From: Leucobacter aridicollis
Lineage (GTDB): Bacteria; Actinomycetota; Actinomycetes; Actinomycetales; Microbacteriaceae
NCBI RefSeq assembly: GCF_013409595.1
Contig: NZ_JACCBD010000001.1
Coordinates: 1,550,001-1,614,000, forward strand
DNA: 64,000 bases
Direction of reading: 5' to 3'
In this document: positions 6,626-16,484 of the stretch, in pieces
How the letters are laid out: the number at the start of each line of letters is the position of its first letter
Position numbering within the stretch: the first letter of the stretch is position 1
Translations under genes and position numbers: made by a program
Notes under the pieces: generated by a model
What the model saw: the letters and a program-made list of their open reading frames with translations, nothing else
What the model was told of the DNA's origin: nothing
The model's database searches: none

Positions 6626-8472
6626 CACCGCCCGTTGCGGTTGAGAAAGTGAGACCCATGCCATTCACCCCGCCACCCGCATTCACAACACGGCCGACGC
6701 TTCAAGGCACCTTCGGGATGAGTGCGTCCACGCACTGGCTCGCGACCGCGAGCGCCCAGGCAGTGCTCGAGCGTGGCGGAAATGCGTTCGATGCGGCCGT
6801 CGCCGGAGCCTTTGTGCTGCACGTCGTTGAGCCGCATCTCAACGGTCCCGGTGGCGATATGACCGGCATCTTCCATGCCGCCGGTTCAAGCGGTCCGCGA
6901 GTGCTCATGGGGCAGGGGAGCGCCCCGGCCGGGGCCACTGCCGAGCACTACCTCGAGGCCGGCCTTGATCTCGTTCCAGGATCCGGCGCGCTAGCCACCG
7001 CGGTGCCAGCCGCGGTCGACGCGTGGCTGCTGCTGCTCGCAGAACACGGCACGTGGGAGCTGGCGGACGTCCTCGAGTTTGCGATTGGATATGCCAGGGG
7101 CGGGCACCAGGCGCTGCCACGCGTGAGCGCAACTATTGAGAGCGTGCGGGAGCTGTTCCTTGAGCACTGGCCGACCTCCGCGGAGCTTTGGCTCGTGGAC
7201 GGAAAGACACCTGCGCCCGGTGCGATCCTCACGAACGAGGCCTACGCGCGGACGCTCGACAGGCTCGTTGCTGCTGGCGCCGACTTGCCCGGCAGCGGTG
7301 ACAGGGTTGCCCGAATTGAAGCAGCTCGCCACGCGTGGTCCGACGGATTCGTCGCCGAGGCCGCTGCCGACTTTGTCCGCGGTCCGCATCGCCACTCTTC
7401 GGGCACCGACCACGCCGGCGTGATTGCCCGCGAGGACTTCGCGGGCTTCCGGGCGAGCACTGAGGAGGCCGTTACGCTCGAGTTCCGCGGCGTCACGATC
7501 GCGAAGACCGGGGCCTGGGGACAGGGGCCAGCGCTGCTCCAGACGCTGCAGATCCTGTCGGGGTTTGCCGATCACGAGATCGACCCCTCGACCGCCGACG
7601 GGGCACACCGCATCATCGAAGCCCAGAAGCTCGCCTATGCCGACCGCGAGGCGTACTACGGCGACCACGAGGTTCCCCTCGACGTGCTGCTGTCGGAGGA
7701 ATACGCCGCAGAGCGCCGCTCCCTGATCGGCGAACGCGCATCGACAGAGTTTCGGCCGGGCACGATACCGGGTCACACGCCATTCGTGCCGCCCCTCCGC
7801 ACGGAGTACCGGCCCCCGGCGCTCGCTGCGGGCGATGTCGCTGTTGGCGTCGGCGAGCCCACCGTGACGAAAGCGGGAGTCACCAAAGGCGACACCTGCC
7901 ACATCGACGTCGTCGACCGTTGGGGGAACATGGTGGCAGCGACGCCCTCTGGCGGATGGTTGCAGTCGTCTCCCGCTATCCCGGAGCTCGGCTTCTGCCT
8001 CGGGTCCCGCCTGCAAATGACGTGGCTGGAGCCGGGCGGGCCGTCGACGCTGACGCCGGGCAAACGCCCCCGAACGACGCTCACCCCGACGCTCGTGTTG
8101 CGCGACGGCGAGCCCGTGCTCGCGCTCGGCTCGCCCGGCGGAGACCAGCAGGATCAGTGGCAGCTGCTGTTCCTGTTGCGCGTGCTCGTCGGCGGCTACA
8201 CCCAGCAAGAGGCAATCGACGCCCCGGCACTGCACACGACCGCTGTACCCGAATCGTTCTGGCCACGGACGTGGACCCCGGCAGGCGTGGTTGTTGAGGA
8301 TCGACTGGGCGACGACGTTATCGAAGCGCTCGAGGCCCGGGGCCACCGAGTGACGCGGGCGGGGGACTGGGCTCTCGGTCGTCTCTCGAGCGTTGGTCGG
8401 GATCCGCAGACGGGCGCGCTCTCCGCCGCAGCGAACGCGCGCGGAGCGCAAGGATACGCGGCTGGTCGGTAG
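6622..8472 (+). CDS. ggt: Gamma-glutamyltransferase family protein (Ntn hydrolase)
   Basis: The product is 616 residues. GGT enzymes split gamma-glutamyl bonds of glutathione-like compounds and cleave themselves before a Thr that becomes the nucleophile. The N-terminal part has ATASAQAVLERGGNAFDAA and the glycine-rich HLNGPGGDMTG. The processing site is GDTCHIDVVDRWGNMVAAT, where the Thr aligns with the family nucleophile, followed by LGSPGGDQQDQ. The ATGA overlap with hxlR suggests the start at 6622; ATG 6658 is an alternative. No secretion signal is evident, so it resembles cytoplasmic or GGT-like acylases. Mycothiol producers lack much glutathione, so the substrate is open. Confidence 0.85.
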   Translation: MTPPVAVEKVRPMPFTPPPAFTTRPTLQGTFGMSASTHWLATASAQAVLERGGNAFDAAVAGAFVLHVVEPHLNGPGGDMTGIFHAAGSSGPRVLMGQGSAPAGATAEHYLEAGLDLVPGSGALATAVPAAVDAWLLLLAEHGTWELADVLEFAIGYARGGHQALPRVSATIESVRELFLEHWPTSAELWLVDGKTPAPGAILTNEAYARTLDRLVAAGADLPGSGDRVARIEAARHAWSDGFVAEAAADFVRGPHRHSSGTDHAGVIAREDFAGFRASTEEAVTLEFRGVTIAKTGAWGQGPALLQTLQILSGFADHEIDPSTADGAHRIIEAQKLAYADREAYYGDHEVPLDVLLSEEYAAERRSLIGERASTEFRPGTIPGHTPFVPPLRTEYRPPALAAGDVAVGVGEPTVTKAGVTKGDTCHIDVVDRWGNMVAATPSGGWLQSSPAIPELGFCLGSRLQMTWLEPGGPSTLTPGKRPRTTLTPTLVLRDGEPVLALGSPGGDQQDQWQLLFLLRVLVGGYTQQEAIDAPALHTTAVPESFWPRTWTPAGVVVEDRLGDDVIEALEARGHRVTRAGDWALGRLSSVGRDPQTGALSAAANARGAQGYAAGR

Positions 8473-8580
8473 CTCGGAGTGAGCCGCCCGACGCGGCTGA
8501 TGAGCCCGCTCCGGCCGGCGTTGGCGGGGTCGATAGGATGAACCACCTGACCCGCTTCGACCGCTCCGGAGGAGATCGAC

Positions 8581-9759
8581 ATGGCGTTTGACACGAAAGC
8601 GGTCGTCGCGGCGGCCACCGAGCAACTGGTCGAGGCGGTGCGCTCCGTCCACGAGCGGCACTTGAGCGAGACGATCTACGGCGCCATGTTTCACGAGTTC
8701 TACGGCGACGGAACGGTGATCTACTGGCCAATGGTGACGGTGGGTACCGAGGAGACGCTTGCCGCGATCGTTGCCGATTACACCGCTCGGTCTGGTCCCG
8801 AGGAGGGGCTTGCTGACTCGCTGCGCTGGTCAGGCCCCGACCTCACGCACGGGTTCGAGCCGTCCTCGGCCCTCCAGGAGCTCGCCGACACGGTGCAGGC
8901 GTCGGCTGGCGCCGGGAGCGCACAGTGGGAGCGCCAGTACGACCGCTGGCTGCGCTGCTTCCCCAAAGCCGCGAAGCTGGCGATGAAGCAGCTCGTCGCC
9001 GAGGGCATCGTGTCAAAGTCGTTTGTCGCGATTGCCGCGGATGAAGCCGGCGAACTCATCCCGCTGAGCCTGACGAAGGCGCAGCTCGTCGCACACTTTC
9101 CCCAGTACGACGAGGCCGAGCGGGAGCGGCGTCGGCTCGCGGCGCTCCCCGTTGAGGATCGTGTTGCCGAGCTCCTCCCGGAGGCCGTCGCCCCGCGCTA
9201 TCAGGGGCCGCTGATCGGTGAACACGAGAGCCTGCTTGTCGGCTGTGGGGCCGCGGCAGTGCCCGCGCTCGTGAGCGTCGTGCGACACGAGACCCTCGCG
9301 CGCGGTGACGTCGTCGCCGCGCGGCTGCTCGCTGAGATCAACATTGATACTCCAGACGTCGTTGACGCGCTCGATGGACTCATGCGGGCGAAGAAGGCAC
9401 AGCTGAACTCGCGCGCATGGGCGGCGGGTGCGCTCGCTCGGCTCGGCCGCTCGGACCTGATCCTCACCCGCATCGCCGAACTTCCCAGCGACGTCGTCGT
9501 GCGGGGTATCGCCGACCCCTTCAGCTCGTTCCGCGATCGCGGTGCCCACCGTGCGCTCGACTACGAGCCGCTCGAGCACGCCCTCGCCGCCAGGCCCGAA
9601 CTCGAACCGGCGTTTGCCGAGGAGCTTCGGCCCGGCAGCGGCTACTGCGCGCTCGCCCCTGACGAAACCCCGGCGGCGCGCGCCGCCCTCGCATCGCGGT
9701 GGGAGGTCGTCCGCGTACACGCCCGGGCCGTGCTCGAGGACGCTGGCGTCCCCGCCTGA
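8581..9759 (+). CDS. DUF4303-like protein with C-terminal HEAT-like helices
   Basis: The product is 392 residues. The first 150 residues resemble the DUF4303 fold (SVHERHLSETIYGAMFHEFYG), a family related to immunity-type proteins. Residues 200-390 are Ala/Leu-rich helical repeats with HEAT character (AVPALVSVVRHETLARGDVVAARLLAEIN). A good ribosome binding site (GGAGGAG) precedes ATG 8581. It lies 58 bases before jetA on the same strand, so co-expression is possible. No catalytic motif is seen. The family assignment is moderate and the function unknown. Confidence 0.6.
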   Translation: MAFDTKAVVAAATEQLVEAVRSVHERHLSETIYGAMFHEFYGDGTVIYWPMVTVGTEETLAAIVADYTARSGPEEGLADSLRWSGPDLTHGFEPSSALQELADTVQASAGAGSAQWERQYDRWLRCFPKAAKLAMKQLVAEGIVSKSFVAIAADEAGELIPLSLTKAQLVAHFPQYDEAERERRRLAALPVEDRVAELLPEAVAPRYQGPLIGEHESLLVGCGAAAVPALVSVVRHETLARGDVVAARLLAEINIDTPDVVDALDGLMRAKKAQLNSRAWAAGALARLGRSDLILTRIAELPSDVVVRGIADPFSSFRDRGAHRALDYEPLEHALAARPELEPAFAEELRPGSGYCALAPDETPAARAALASRWEVVRVHARAVLEDAGVPA

Positions 9760-9817
9760 TGCCACCGCGCGGCCGCGGCTGTCAATCGGGTCACGCGCCC
9801 AGCGGTATCCTTGGTAA

Positions 9818-11371
9818 GTGACAAGCTCTCGTTCAGAAATCGCCTTCCAGCGTGCGCTGGCGGCCTTCAAGAACCCGACGCTCGATCTGCTTCACGGAAG
9901 GTACGCGCCGTTCGTCGTGTCGGTGCTCTCGGGTATGTTCACAGCCGAGCGGCAGTCGGTCCCGATCTCGGACGCCCATGTCGAGGTCGGCAACTTCGCC
10001 GACGAACTCCGGGCAGCGGGCTACGACGACGAGGAGCGCCGGCTCCCGAGCGGCTCCGGTCGCGACATCTGCAGGTACTGGGCGCGCGTAGGGTGGCTCG
10101 TGCCGCAGATCCAGGACGGCGTCGAGCTGTATCGCCTGTCGGCCCAGGCCGTCGGTGCCCTCGAGATTGCGGGGCGCGCGGGTGGGGGCAGGGCGAAGGT
10201 ATCCCGCTCGCGCGTGCGCACCCTGCTCGAGTCCGTTGAGCAGCTCACCCAGAGCGCCGAGACGGATCCGGTGAAGCGCATCGAACGGCTTCGCGCCGAG
10301 CGCGCCGAGATCGATGCTGAGCTCGCGAGGCTTGAGGACGACGACGACGCGTTCGACCCCGTCGACGACGAGCAGCTGCTTGAGGACACGGAGAACGTGC
10401 TGCACCTCTCGCGCGAGCTGCCGGCCGACTTTGTTCGCGTCGCAGAGTCGATCAACGCGATGCAGCGTGACGTCATCGCCGAGCTGCGGCGCGACGAGCG
10501 GCCGACCGGTGACGTGCTGCGGGAATACCTGCGGCGCGGCGAACACGTGATGGACGCGACCCCCGAGGGGCGCGCCTTTGCTGGCGCCCTGAAACTTATT
10601 GGTGACCCCGTGCACATTGAGGAACTCACCGAGCAACTGCAGTCGATCCTGGGCAGACCGTTCGCGCGGCTCATGAGCGCCGAACAGCGTGCCGACCTCC
10701 GCGCCATCGCGAAGCGCGTTGAACAGGGCGTCGAGGAGGTGCTCACCGCACAGCGGCGGGCATCCCACATCATTACGACGCAGGTGCGCACGCACGACCC
10801 GATCCGCGACCGCGAGGTCGACAGCCTGCTGCGCAGCGTCATGGCGGGCTTGCAGGCTTGGGTTCCCGAGTCGAACGCTAGAGACCGGGTCGAGCCGCTG
10901 CGCGCCCTACCCAGCGCGGCCATTCACCACCTCCGACAGACCGTCAGCGACCCGCGGCCACCGAACGTGCCGGCGCCGCTCAGCGAGGCCGCCGATGCTC
11001 GCAGCACCGCCGAGTTCGTCGACGCGGACACGCGCGCGTGGGGCGGACCGAACTACGTCGCGCTCGAGGCCTACGTCGCCGGCCTGCCAGGCGACGACTT
11101 CGACCTCGCCGAGGCGTTCGACAGCATCGACGACACCGCGACGCGTCGGCCGGCCGATCTGCTTGGAATGCTCGAGCTCGCGCACCGCGCCGGCATGACG
11201 GAGGGGGAGACCGTGTCGACCGTTGAGGCGATCCGCCCGGACGGCACGGCGCGCACGTTCGCCTTCGCCGCGGTCACGGCGCGCACCCCGCGCGACGCCG
11301 CCGTTCCCGCGGACGCACCAGTTTCGGCCGCGCGAGACGCGGCCACCCCGAGAGTAGAACCGAATGAGTGA
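9818..11371 (+). CDS. jetA: JetA/MksF-like kleisin of a Wadjet-type SMC complex (DUF3375)
   Basis: The product is 517 residues. DUF3375 proteins (JetA, MksF) are kleisin-like subunits that bridge the SMC heads in Wadjet/MksBEF complexes, which extrude DNA loops and restrict plasmids. Recognisable segments are [20 protein letters not shown] at the N-terminus, a winged-helix region with [15 protein letters not shown], and [23 protein letters not shown] charged helical middle (residues 140-190) fits a coiled coil. It starts at GTG 9818 and its 3' end overlaps jetB by 8 bases. The Ala/Pro-rich C-terminal 70 residues look like a lineage extension. Confidence 0.9.
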   Translation: MTSSRSEIAFQRALAAFKNPTLDLLHGRYAPFVVSVLSGMFTAERQSVPISDAHVEVGNFADELRAAGYDDEERRLPSGSGRDICRYWARVGWLVPQIQDGVELYRLSAQAVGALEIAGRAGGGRAKVSRSRVRTLLESVEQLTQSAETDPVKRIERLRAERAEIDAELARLEDDDDAFDPVDDEQLLEDTENVLHLSRELPADFVRVAESINAMQRDVIAELRRDERPTGDVLREYLRRGEHVMDATPEGRAFAGALKLIGDPVHIEELTEQLQSILGRPFARLMSAEQRADLRAIAKRVEQGVEEVLTAQRRASHIITTQVRTHDPIRDREVDSLLRSVMAGLQAWVPESNARDRVEPLRALPSAAIHHLRQTVSDPRPPNVPAPLSEAADARSTAEFVDADTRAWGGPNYVALEAYVAGLPGDDFDLAEAFDSIDDTATRRPADLLGMLELAHRAGMTEGETVSTVEAIRPDGTARTFAFAAVTARTPRDAAVPADAPVSAARDAATPRVEPNE

Positions 11372-12125
11372 GATGCCAGAGCCAGACGAGACGCCCAATC
11401 TTGACGTGACGCCGGACGCTGGCGCGCCGGTCGGCGAGACCGCCGACGCCGAAGCCGTCGCGGACGTCGGCGCCGGCGACGGCTTCGTCGCGCCAGCGCC
11501 GATGGAGCGGGATCGGGAGGAGTACTTCGCGGGGGATCGCGGCGTCCTCGACCCCGTCGTGCGCCGCGTGCTGGTGCGGCTGCTGCAGCGCCGCGTGCTG
11601 TTCGCCGACCGGCACAAGGACGACTGGGCGGTGCTGCTCGAAAACCATCAGGTGATCGAGTCGCGCCTGCACGACCTGTTTATTCGGCTCATCGTCGATC
11701 CCGAGCGCGGCGTCGCCTACAAGCAGCAGGTCCGCTCCGAGGAGCTCGAGGTGCCGGTGCTGCTGCGTGACGAGGCCTACAACCGCGCCGAGACGCTCGT
11801 GCTCGTCTACCTTCGCACGGTGTACCAGCGCGAGTCGACCGCGGGCGAACCCGCGGTGCGGATCGACGTCGAGGAGATCGAGCAGACGGTGCTCAGCTAC
11901 TTCACCGACAGCGACGGGAACACCGCGGCGCGCCAGAAGACCGTCGAAAAGGCGCTGAACCGCCTGCGGAACGAGGGCATCATCGACGAGGAATCCGAGG
12001 GGCGCTTTCGCGTCACACCGCTCGTCGAGGTCGTGCTGAGCGCGGACCGGCTCCGCGAGCTGCAGCGGTGGCTCAAGGAGCAGGTTGCCGACACCGCCGA
12101 AAAGATTGAGGACACCGCATCATGA
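11364..12125 (+). CDS. jetB: JetB/MksE-like accessory subunit (DUF4194)
   Basis: The product is 253 residues. DUF4194 proteins (JetB, MksE) are winged-helix KITE subunits that bind the kleisin JetA. An acidic low-complexity N-terminus of about 45 residues precedes the domain ([20 protein letters not shown], then [20 protein letters not shown] and a second winged helix near residues 170-220 with [20 protein letters not shown]). It overlaps jetA by 8 bases and jetC by ATGA (12122-12125), so the three subunits are translationally coupled. Confidence 0.9.
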   Translation: MSEMPEPDETPNLDVTPDAGAPVGETADAEAVADVGAGDGFVAPAPMERDREEYFAGDRGVLDPVVRRVLVRLLQRRVLFADRHKDDWAVLLENHQVIESRLHDLFIRLIVDPERGVAYKQQVRSEELEVPVLLRDEAYNRAETLVLVYLRTVYQRESTAGEPAVRIDVEEIEQTVLSYFTDSDGNTAARQKTVEKALNRLRNEGIIDEESEGRFRVTPLVEVVLSADRLRELQRWLKEQVADTAEKIEDTAS

Positions 12126-15100
12126 CAATGCTCGACACGCTCTTTGGCCTCATTCCCGCCGAGTCGCGCGGGCAGCAGTGGGTTGCGGACGAGCTCCAGC
12201 TCGTGAACTGGGGCGGCTACGATGGCGCGCACCGGGTGCGCTTCTCGCCGCGGGCGACGCTGCTGTGCGGCGGATCAGGATCGGGAAAATCCACGCTCAT
12301 GGACGCGTACATCGCGCTCATGATGCCGCACACCACGCCGTTCAACGGCGCCTCGAACGGCGGCGTCGCCGGGCGTTCCCGCGGCGAGGAGCAGCGCAAC
12401 ATTCTCTCGTACGGCCGCGGCAAGCTCGACGAGTCGCGCACGGACGAGGGGACGCAGGTGCGCGTGCTCCGTGGGGACGGCGAGGACACGTGGACCGCGA
12501 TCGCCGCAACCTGGCTCGATCACGATGGATCGCGGTTCACCGCGCTGCGGGCCTGGTACATCCCGGCGACCGCGCGCATCATCGAGGACACCGTGCGGGT
12601 GCGTGCGACGGTCGACGGAACGTTCGACCTCGGCGACCTCGAGACCGCCGCCGCGCAGCGGCTGGGCGACGCCGCGGTGCGCGCGGCGGGTCTCGACACC
12701 TATTCGACCGACCGTGAGTTCGCGGCGAAGATCCACTCGGTGCTTGGCATCGGAGCGTCCGGCGCCGGGGCGAAGGCGATGAGCCTGCTCGCGCGCATCC
12801 AGGCGGGCCAGCAGATCACGACCGTCGACGAGTTGTACAAGCGGATGGTGCTCGAGGAGCCCGAGACGCTCGCGACGGCCGACGCCGTCGTCGAACACTT
12901 CGACGAGCTTGAGAGCACGCGCATGCGGATGGTCACCGCGCAGCGGCAGGTGCGCGCCCTGCGGCCGATCCGCGACATGCGGGGCCGGATCCTCGCGGCC
13001 GCCGACCAGCTGAGGCTCATCGACGACATCGGCCGCTTCGACGACCCAGACTCGCTCTCGGCGCTCTGGCGCACCGGGCGCAGGCTCGAGCTGCTGCGCG
13101 ACGTCGAAGCCGAACTGCAGCAGGACAAGGCCGCGGCTGACACCGAGGTGCGCACGCAGCAGGCCCTCGCCGCGGCGGCCGAGGCCGAGCGCGAGGGGCT
13201 CGTCGAGGTCCTGCGGAACTCCGGCGGCGACCAGATCGAGCGCGCCGAGCGAGATCTCTCGATCATCGAGAAGCAGCTCGAGACCGTGACCGCATCGCGC
13301 CGCAGGTTCGACGAGGCCATCGCGCCGATCGGCGAGGACGCGAGCACCGAGAAGGCGTTCCGGCAGCTCATCGCCCGCGCCCAGGCCGCGCTTGCGGACC
13401 CGCAGGCAAAGGCCGCGGTCCGCGACGCCTATGCCGACGCCCGAGGCAAGACGAACGCCCTGCGCGAGCAGGTCTCCGACCTCGCGAAGGAGAGCGGGCG
13501 GGCGGAGTCGCTCCGCGGCAACATTCCCGGACATCTGCACGAGGCGCGTGAGCTGCTCGCGAGCGCGGCGGGGATCCCGATCGAGGAGCTGCCCTTTGTC
13601 GGCGAGCTCATTGAGGTCCGCACCGAGTTCGAGCCCTGGCGCCAGGCGTTCAACCTCGCGCTCGGCGGCTTCGCGACGACGCTGCTCATCGACACCGCGA
13701 ACCTCGGCAAGTTCAGGCAGGCCATCAACGAGGTGCGGCTGCCGATGCGGCTGCGCTACGAGGGCGCACACACCGATCGCGGCTGGCACGCGCGGCTCGA
13801 CTCGGCGAAGCTGCCGGGCCGCCTCGAGTTCCGTGACACGCCGTTCACCGGGTGGCTCATGGACAGGCTCGAGGAACAGTTCGGGTTCGTCTGCGTTGAC
13901 ACCGCGGCCGGCCTCTCCGAGCACCGGATGGCGTTGAGCATCAGCGGCCAGATGTCGCAGGGCTCCCGCGGGGCCCACGGCGGCCACGGGCGCGCAAACG
14001 TGCTCGGCTTCTCCAACCAGCGCAGGCTCGACGACCTCGCGGATCAGGCGGGGGACCTCTCGGCGCGACTGACCGCGGCGACGAAAACGGAGAAGGAGGC
14101 CGCGGCGGCCCTCGACGCGCTTGACGCGCGACATGCCGCCTACGCGAAGATCAGCGACCTCACCTGGGACCAGGTCGACGTGGCGACGCTCGAGGCGCAG
14201 CGCGACAAGTGGCTGGCGCTCGTGGCCGAGCTCGTCTCGGGCAACCCGAAGCTCGAGCCGCTGAAAGCCCAGATCGGGCAGCTCAAGCAGAAGCTCGCCG
14301 AGCTGCAGAAGGCGCTCGGCCGGGCCGAGGCACGCCAGGAGAGGGTCGCCGCGGATTGGGCGCACATCACCGACGAGGTCGACGAGGCGCAGCGCGCAGT
14401 CGACGACGCGGAGGACGCCGAGCGCCTCCTCGATCCTGATCAGCTCGCCTACCTTGATGAGCGCTTCGACAGCCCGGCGGGTACGCCCGCGCGCAGCAAG
14501 CTTGAGGCGCTCGCAAGGTTCGACGCCGCGCTCGACAGCGCCTCGCGCCTGTTGCGTGAGGATCAGGCCGCCGCGCAGCTCACCCTCGAGGAGCAGCGCC
14601 TGCACCTGAAGCGCGCGCTCGAGGGGTTCCTCGAGAGTTGGCCGAACCCGAACCTGCGCGCCGACCCGGATTCGTCGCTCGCGGACTTCGAGCGGATCCT
14701 CGCCGAACTTGAAACGAGCGGACTGCACGAGCTCGAGACCGAGTGGAAGCACAGCCTGCTCAAGCTGTCGGGCAACGACCTCACAAACCTGGATTCCATG
14801 CTCAGTCGAGCCCTCCGCGAGATCAGGGAGCGGATCGAGCCCATCAACCGCATCATGCAGGACCTGCCGTTCTACGACGACGAACACCGGCTACAGATCA
14901 CGCCGCGAGAGAACCAGTCCGAGGCGAGGCGCAGGTTCCGCGCCGAGCTGCGCGAGGTGCGCGCGCTCATCGCGGCCGCGGCGACCGACGCGGAGCGGGA
15001 ACAAGCGTACGAGCGGATGAAGAAGTTCATCGGCAGGATCAGGCGCACGGCCCCCGACTTCGCGGAGCTCGTCGACGTGCGCAACCATGTTCGTGTGAGC

Positions 15101-15478
15101 GCCGAGAAGGTGCATGCGGTGACGAAGCAGCACGCGGCGTTGTACGACCACATCGGCGAGAAGTCGGGCGGCGAGTCGCAGGAGCTCATCGCGTTCATCG
15201 TTGGGGCGGCGCTGCGGTACCAGCTCGGCGACGCCGACGCGGAGCGGCCGCGCTACGCGCCGGTGTTCCTCGACGAGGCGCTGATCAAGGCCGACGCCCA
15301 CTTCACGAAGCGCGCGATCGGCGCCTGGCGCGGGCTGGGGTTCCAGCTCGTCATTGGCGCGCCGAACGATAAGTACAGCGCGATCGAGCCGCACGTCGAC
15401 GTCGAGTACGACATCCTCAAGGACACGAGCGGCCGGTCGTGGGCGAAGCCGAAGGTGGGGCTGTCGGAGGTCCCGTAG
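12122..15478 (+). CDS. jetC: JetC/MksB-like SMC ATPase of a Wadjet-type complex
   Basis: The product is 1118 residues. JetC is the SMC motor whose ATPase heads drive loop extrusion. Walker A is intact (GGSGSGKST, residues 50-58). Two long Glu/Arg/Ala-rich coiled-coil arms flank a central hinge-like region near residues 450-640. The ABC signature (KSGGESQEL, about 1014) and Walker B (PVFLDEA, about 1047) are present, so the ATPase should be active. The last 100 residues match the family ([15 protein letters not shown]). The gene is followed by hairpins and a convergent gene; no jetD follows. Confidence 0.92.
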   Translation: MTMLDTLFGLIPAESRGQQWVADELQLVNWGGYDGAHRVRFSPRATLLCGGSGSGKSTLMDAYIALMMPHTTPFNGASNGGVAGRSRGEEQRNILSYGRGKLDESRTDEGTQVRVLRGDGEDTWTAIAATWLDHDGSRFTALRAWYIPATARIIEDTVRVRATVDGTFDLGDLETAAAQRLGDAAVRAAGLDTYSTDREFAAKIHSVLGIGASGAGAKAMSLLARIQAGQQITTVDELYKRMVLEEPETLATADAVVEHFDELESTRMRMVTAQRQVRALRPIRDMRGRILAAADQLRLIDDIGRFDDPDSLSALWRTGRRLELLRDVEAELQQDKAAADTEVRTQQALAAAAEAEREGLVEVLRNSGGDQIERAERDLSIIEKQLETVTASRRRFDEAIAPIGEDASTEKAFRQLIARAQAALADPQAKAAVRDAYADARGKTNALREQVSDLAKESGRAESLRGNIPGHLHEARELLASAAGIPIEELPFVGELIEVRTEFEPWRQAFNLALGGFATTLLIDTANLGKFRQAINEVRLPMRLRYEGAHTDRGWHARLDSAKLPGRLEFRDTPFTGWLMDRLEEQFGFVCVDTAAGLSEHRMALSISGQMSQGSRGAHGGHGRANVLGFSNQRRLDDLADQAGDLSARLTAATKTEKEAAAALDALDARHAAYAKISDLTWDQVDVATLEAQRDKWLALVAELVSGNPKLEPLKAQIGQLKQKLAELQKALGRAEARQERVAADWAHITDEVDEAQRAVDDAEDAERLLDPDQLAYLDERFDSPAGTPARSKLEALARFDAALDSASRLLREDQAAAQLTLEEQRLHLKRALEGFLESWPNPNLRADPDSSLADFERILAELETSGLHELETEWKHSLLKLSGNDLTNLDSMLSRALREIRERIEPINRIMQDLPFYDDEHRLQITPRENQSEARRRFRAELREVRALIAAAATDAEREQAYERMKKFIGRIRRTAPDFAELVDVRNHVRVSAEKVHAVTKQHAALYDHIGEKSGGESQELIAFIVGAALRYQLGDADAERPRYAPVFLDEALIKADAHFTKRAIGAWRGLGFQLVIGAPNDKYSAIEPHVDVEYDILKDTSGRSWAKPKVGLSEVP

Positions 15479-15488
15479 CCCGGGGCCT

Positions 15489-15516
15489 GCTCGCCGGGGC
15501 TACGGTCCCGGCGAGC
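15489..15516. terminator. Hairpin between convergent jetC and pdxY
   Basis: GCTCGCCGGG (15489-15498) pairs perfectly with CCCGGCGAGC (15507-15516), loop of 8 bases, starting 10 bases after the jetC stop. A second hairpin (GCTATC 15525-15530 with GATAGC 15540-15545) follows. There is no strong T-run, as is common for actinobacterial terminators. They probably end transcripts from both sides. Confidence 0.6.
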
Positions 15517-15551
15517 TGCGGTCCGCTATCCGGGGGGCCGATAGCGCGGGG

Positions 15552-16406
15552 CTAGCGAACCCGCGTCGCCTCGAACTGCATGCTCGGGTGGGCGTAGGCC
15601 TCCTGCGACTCGACGAGCTTGAGTTCGCGCTCACCGGAAGCGAGCGTGTTCTCGAGCAGCGTGAACACGCTCGACGCGGTGCGGGCGAGCGCGTCGCCCG
15701 CGTCACCCGTTGCCGTGAGGTGCGCCGTGAAGAGCGCAGCGGTGACGTCGCCGGAGCCGTTCGCCTTGAGCGGCAGCCGCGGCGTCTCGATGAGCCAGGC
15801 CTCGTCGCCGTGGACGGCGAGCATTTCGATCACCCCGTCCGACGCGCGCTCCGGGCGCTCGACGCTCGTCACGAGCACGGTCTTCGGGCCGATCTCGCGG
15901 GCGCGGTCGACCGATTCGAGCGTCAACTCGAGGGTAGTCGGAGTCGTGCCCGTGATGAAGCCCAGCTCGAACTGGTTCGGCGTGATGAGGTCTGCGCGGG
16001 GCACGACCCTGTCGCGGATGAGGTTCTGGACCTCGGGGGCGACATGGCAGCCCGAGACGGCGTTGCCGAGCACGGGGTCGCACGCGTAGATCGCGTTCGG
16101 GCTGTGCTGCTTCACGCGATCGACCGCGTCGAGGATCGCGTCGCCGATATCGTCACCACCCTGGTACCCGGAGAGCACAGCGTCGACGCCTGCAAGGCCG
16201 CCGCGCTCCTCGATCCCTGTGACGATCTCGCGCACGTCGGTGCCCGTGAGCATCGGGCCGCGCCACGCGCCGTAGCCGGTGTGGTTGGAGAACGCGACCG
16301 TGTAGACCGGCATGACCTCGACGCCGATCCGCTGTAGCGGGAACACCGCGGCCGAGTTGCCGACGTGACCGTATGAGACAGATGACTGGATCGACAGAAT
16401 GCGCAT
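15552..16406 (-). CDS. pdxY: Pyridoxal kinase PdxY
   Basis: The product is 284 residues, the normal PdxY length. It phosphorylates pyridoxal with ATP to give PLP in the salvage pathway. Features are the N-terminal SIQSSVSYGHVGNSAAVFPL motif, LSGYQGG, CDPVLGN, DLITPNQFEL and the ribokinase-type catalytic GSGD in LKANGSGDVTAALF, whose Asp is the base. The start at 16406 has AAAGGATCGGAGG immediately upstream. Three spaced copies of a TGGACCAC-like motif lie 17-60 bases upstream (separate entry), suggesting MocR/PdxR-type control. Confidence 0.95.
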   Translation of the reverse strand: MRILSIQSSVSYGHVGNSAAVFPLQRIGVEVMPVYTVAFSNHTGYGAWRGPMLTGTDVREIVTGIEERGGLAGVDAVLSGYQGGDDIGDAILDAVDRVKQHSPNAIYACDPVLGNAVSGCHVAPEVQNLIRDRVVPRADLITPNQFELGFITGTTPTTLELTLESVDRAREIGPKTVLVTSVERPERASDGVIEMLAVHGDEAWLIETPRLPLKANGSGDVTAALFTAHLTATGDAGDALARTASSVFTLLENTLASGERELKLVESQEAYAHPSMQFEATRVR

Positions 16407-16422
16407 CCTCCGATCCTTTCAC

Positions 16423-16466
16423 TGGACCACCGGGTGATCCACTTCGCATCGTTGCGACTGGACCAC
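16423..16466 (-). promoter_or_regulatory. Three spaced TGGACCAC-like boxes upstream of pdxY
   Basis: TGGACCAC occurs at 16423-16430 and 16459-16466, with the variant TGATCCAC at 16435-16442 (plus-strand readings). The starts are 12 and 24 bases apart, so the sites sit in near-regular phase. The first and third copies extend to ACTGGACCAC. Repeated boxes directly before a PLP-salvage gene fit binding by a PLP-sensing MocR/PdxR regulator; that link is inferred. No such regulator gene is in the window. Confidence 0.5.
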
Positions 16467-16484
16467 TTGCCTGGAGTTGCCCCG

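Noticed and set aside
12275..14887. An 870-codon minus-strand ORF opposite jetC
   Set aside because: It is a shadow of jetC in GC-rich DNA: no family motif, Arg/Leu/Glu-rich composition, and the plus-strand gene has complete ATPase motifs.
15354..16337. Plus-strand ORF after jetC as a possible jetD
   Set aside because: It lies antisense to pdxY, starts inside jetC in another frame, and lacks any nuclease or Toprim-like motif.
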